Shown piece by piece: positions 62,350 through 64,000 of a stretch of 64,000 nt of DNA; within the stretch, counting starts at the first letter, position 1, and every line of letters starts with the position of its first letter. Below the pieces are notes generated by a model. It did not search any database. It had not been told where the DNA came from and saw nothing but the letters and a program-made list of their open reading frames with translations. Source of the DNA: Sabellastarte sp. h YS-2021 (Eukaryota > Annelida > Polychaeta > Sabellida > Sabellidae); assembly GCA_964017235.1 (NCBI GenBank), contig OZ024938.1:45854332-45918331 (forward strand), in the 5' to 3' direction. The position numbers were made by a program, and so were the translations under genes.

Positions 62350-64000
62350 ATGCCTTTTTGCATTGGTTGGGTTGAAAATTTTGACGAAATCACTCTATCT
62401 TGCACGGTTAAGAAGATAGAAGCCAATTCCTGTTTTTCTATTTTTGGCAAAAATTTGAAAATTCAAAATGGCCGCCATTATTGGGAAAAGGAAATTTTTT
62501 TGAAAATTGCCAAGAGTACATTTCTTAGATACCCTATGGGTCGAAAATTTCAACAAAATAACTCTATTTTGCACGGTTAAGGCCAGTTTGTGTTTTTCCA
62601 TTTTGGGCAAAAATTCGAAAATTCAAAATGGCTGCCATTTTTGGGGAGGGGAAAATTTTTTTGAAAATTGCAAAGATTACATTCCTTAGATACCCTGTGG
62701 GTTGAAAATTTCGACGAAATCGCTCTATCTCGCATGGTTAAGGAGATAGAAGCAAATTTGTGTTTTGCCATTTTTGGCAAAAATTTGAAAATTCAAAATG
62801 GCCGCCATTTTAGGGGAGGGGAAAATTTTTTAGAAATTACCAAGAGTACAATGCTCAGATACCCTGTGGGTCGAAAATTTTGACGAAATCACTCTATCTG
62901 GCACGGTTAAGGAGATAGAAGCAAATTTGTGTTTTGCCATTTTTGGCAAAAATTCGAAAATTCAAAATGGCCGCCATTTTTGGGGAGGGGAAAATTTTTG
63001 GAAAATTGCAAAGATTGCATTCCTTAGATACCCTGTGGGTCGAAAATTTCGACGAAATCGCTCTATCTCGCACGGTTAAGGAGATAGAAGCAAATTTGTG
63101 TTTTGCCATTTTTGGCAAAAATTCGAAAATTCAAAATGGCCGCCATTTTTGGGGAGGGGAAAATTTTTTGAAAATTGCAAATATTACATTCCTTAGATAC
63201 CCTGTGGGTCGAAAATTTCGATGAAATCGCTCTATCTCGCACGGTTAAGGAGATAGAAGCAAATTTGTGTTTTGCCATTTTTGGCAAAAATTCGAAAATT
63301 CAAAATGGCCGCCATTTTTGGGGAGGGGAAAATTTTTGGAAAATTGCAAAGATTGCATTCCTTAGATACCCTGTGGGTCGAAAATTTCGACGAAATCGCT
63401 CTATCTCGCACGGTTAAGGAGATAGAAGCAAATTTGTGTTTTGCAATTTTTGGCAAAAATTCGAAAATTCAAAATGGCCGCCATTTTTGGGGAGGGGAAA
63501 ATTTTTTGAAAATTGCAAAGATTACATTCCTTAGATACCCTGTGGGTCGAAAATTTCGACGAAATCGCTCTATCTCGCACGGTTAAGGAGATAGAAGCAA
63601 ATTTGTGTTTTGCCATTTTTGGCAAAAATTCGAAAATTCAAAATGGCCGCCATTTTTGGGGAGGGGAAAATATTTTGAAAATTGCAAAGATTGCATTGCT
63701 TAGATACCCTGTGCGTCGAAAATTTTGCCGAAATCGCTCTATCTCGCACGGTTAAGGAGATAGAAGCAAATTTGTGTTTTGCCATTTTTGGCAAAAATTC
63801 GAAAATTCAAAATGGCCGCCATTTTTGGGGAGGGGAAATTTTTTTGAAAATTGCAAATATTACATTCCTTAGATACCCTGTGGGTCGAAAATTTCGACGA
63901 AATCGCTCTATCTCGCACGGTTAAGGAGATAGAAGCAAATTTGTGTTTTGCCATTTTTGGCAAAAATTCGAAAATTCAAAATGGCCGCCATTTTTGGGGA
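62350..64000. repeat. 169-bp satellite array, running off the window
   Basis: About ten units with CAAAATGGCCGCCATTTTTGG, GGGAGGGGAAAATTTTTTG, CTTAGATACCCTGTGGGTCG, AAAATTTCGACGAAATCGC and TCTCGCACGGTTAAGGAGAT. The period is exactly 169 bp from about 62,894 onward; earlier units are more diverged and slightly shorter. Units alternate in the AAAGATTGCATT / AAATATTACATT segment, a two-unit pattern. Open frames of 74-104 codons appear on both strands of every unit, but change frame each repeat because 169 is not a multiple of three; they are not taken as genes. Confidence 0.92.

Noticed and set aside
62350-64000. Many 60-104-codon open frames on both strands as possible genes
   Set aside because: They recur in every 169-bp unit, shift frame each repeat, exist on both strands at once and have no recognisable domain: satellite by-products.

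Overview
The window is animal nuclear DNA: spliced genes with GT-AG introns, tRNA-derived SINEs, LINE fragments, hAT-type MITEs, Helitron-like repeats, and tyrosine-recombinase (DIRS-like) retrotransposons. The repeat style (SINEs ending in a TTTTACGTCG-type tail, Helitron-like elements carrying ~145-160 bp core tandem repeats as in molluscan pearl elements) suggests a marine invertebrate, probably a lophotrochozoan such as a mollusc. That is an inference and no species is claimed.

Only two host genes could be supported, both on the minus strand and both for RNA-binding proteins. A complete transformer-2 (TRA2) splicing-regulator gene lies at 17,392-23,930; its eight coding exons join without a frame break to 255 codons plus a stop. 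The last three coding exons of an RBM45-like gene lie at 58,706-58,943, 57,010-57,107 and 49,072-49,137; its upstream exons were not found. A near-intact DIRS-like retrotransposon (49,884-56,180) sits in the last RBM45-like intron, in the same orientation as the gene.

Layout: 1-1,614, 5' part of DIRS element 1 (gag). 1,615-5,062, spacer with a LINE fragment, a palindrome array and old repeats. 5,063-12,900, Helitron-like core-repeat arrays split by decayed DIRS element 2. 13,140-16,480, sparse sequence with one orphan exon-like ORF and a MITE. 16,480-24,120, TRA2 with MITE-loaded introns. 24,240-28,790, SINEs, MITEs and a SINE/LINE chimera. 28,790-35,300, a complete Helitron-like element next to a LINE that is split by a hAT MITE, itself split by a tandem-repeat insertion. 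35,940-41,403, decayed DIRS element 3. 41,404-49,070, spacer with MITEs and core repeats. 49,072-58,943, the 3' part of the RBM45-like gene. 59,583-61,390, an inside-out MITE and a 134-bp array. 62,350-64,000, a 169-bp satellite running off the window.

No bacterial-type system, CRISPR array, rRNA or stand-alone tRNA gene was seen. The most interesting material is in the mobile elements: DIRS elements with terminal/internal complementary repeats, a shared 17-bp motif and a shared Cys/His-rich Gag N-terminus; Helitron-like units that multiply TCAAGGTCA nuclear-receptor-type half sites; and several insertion histories readable from target-site duplications.
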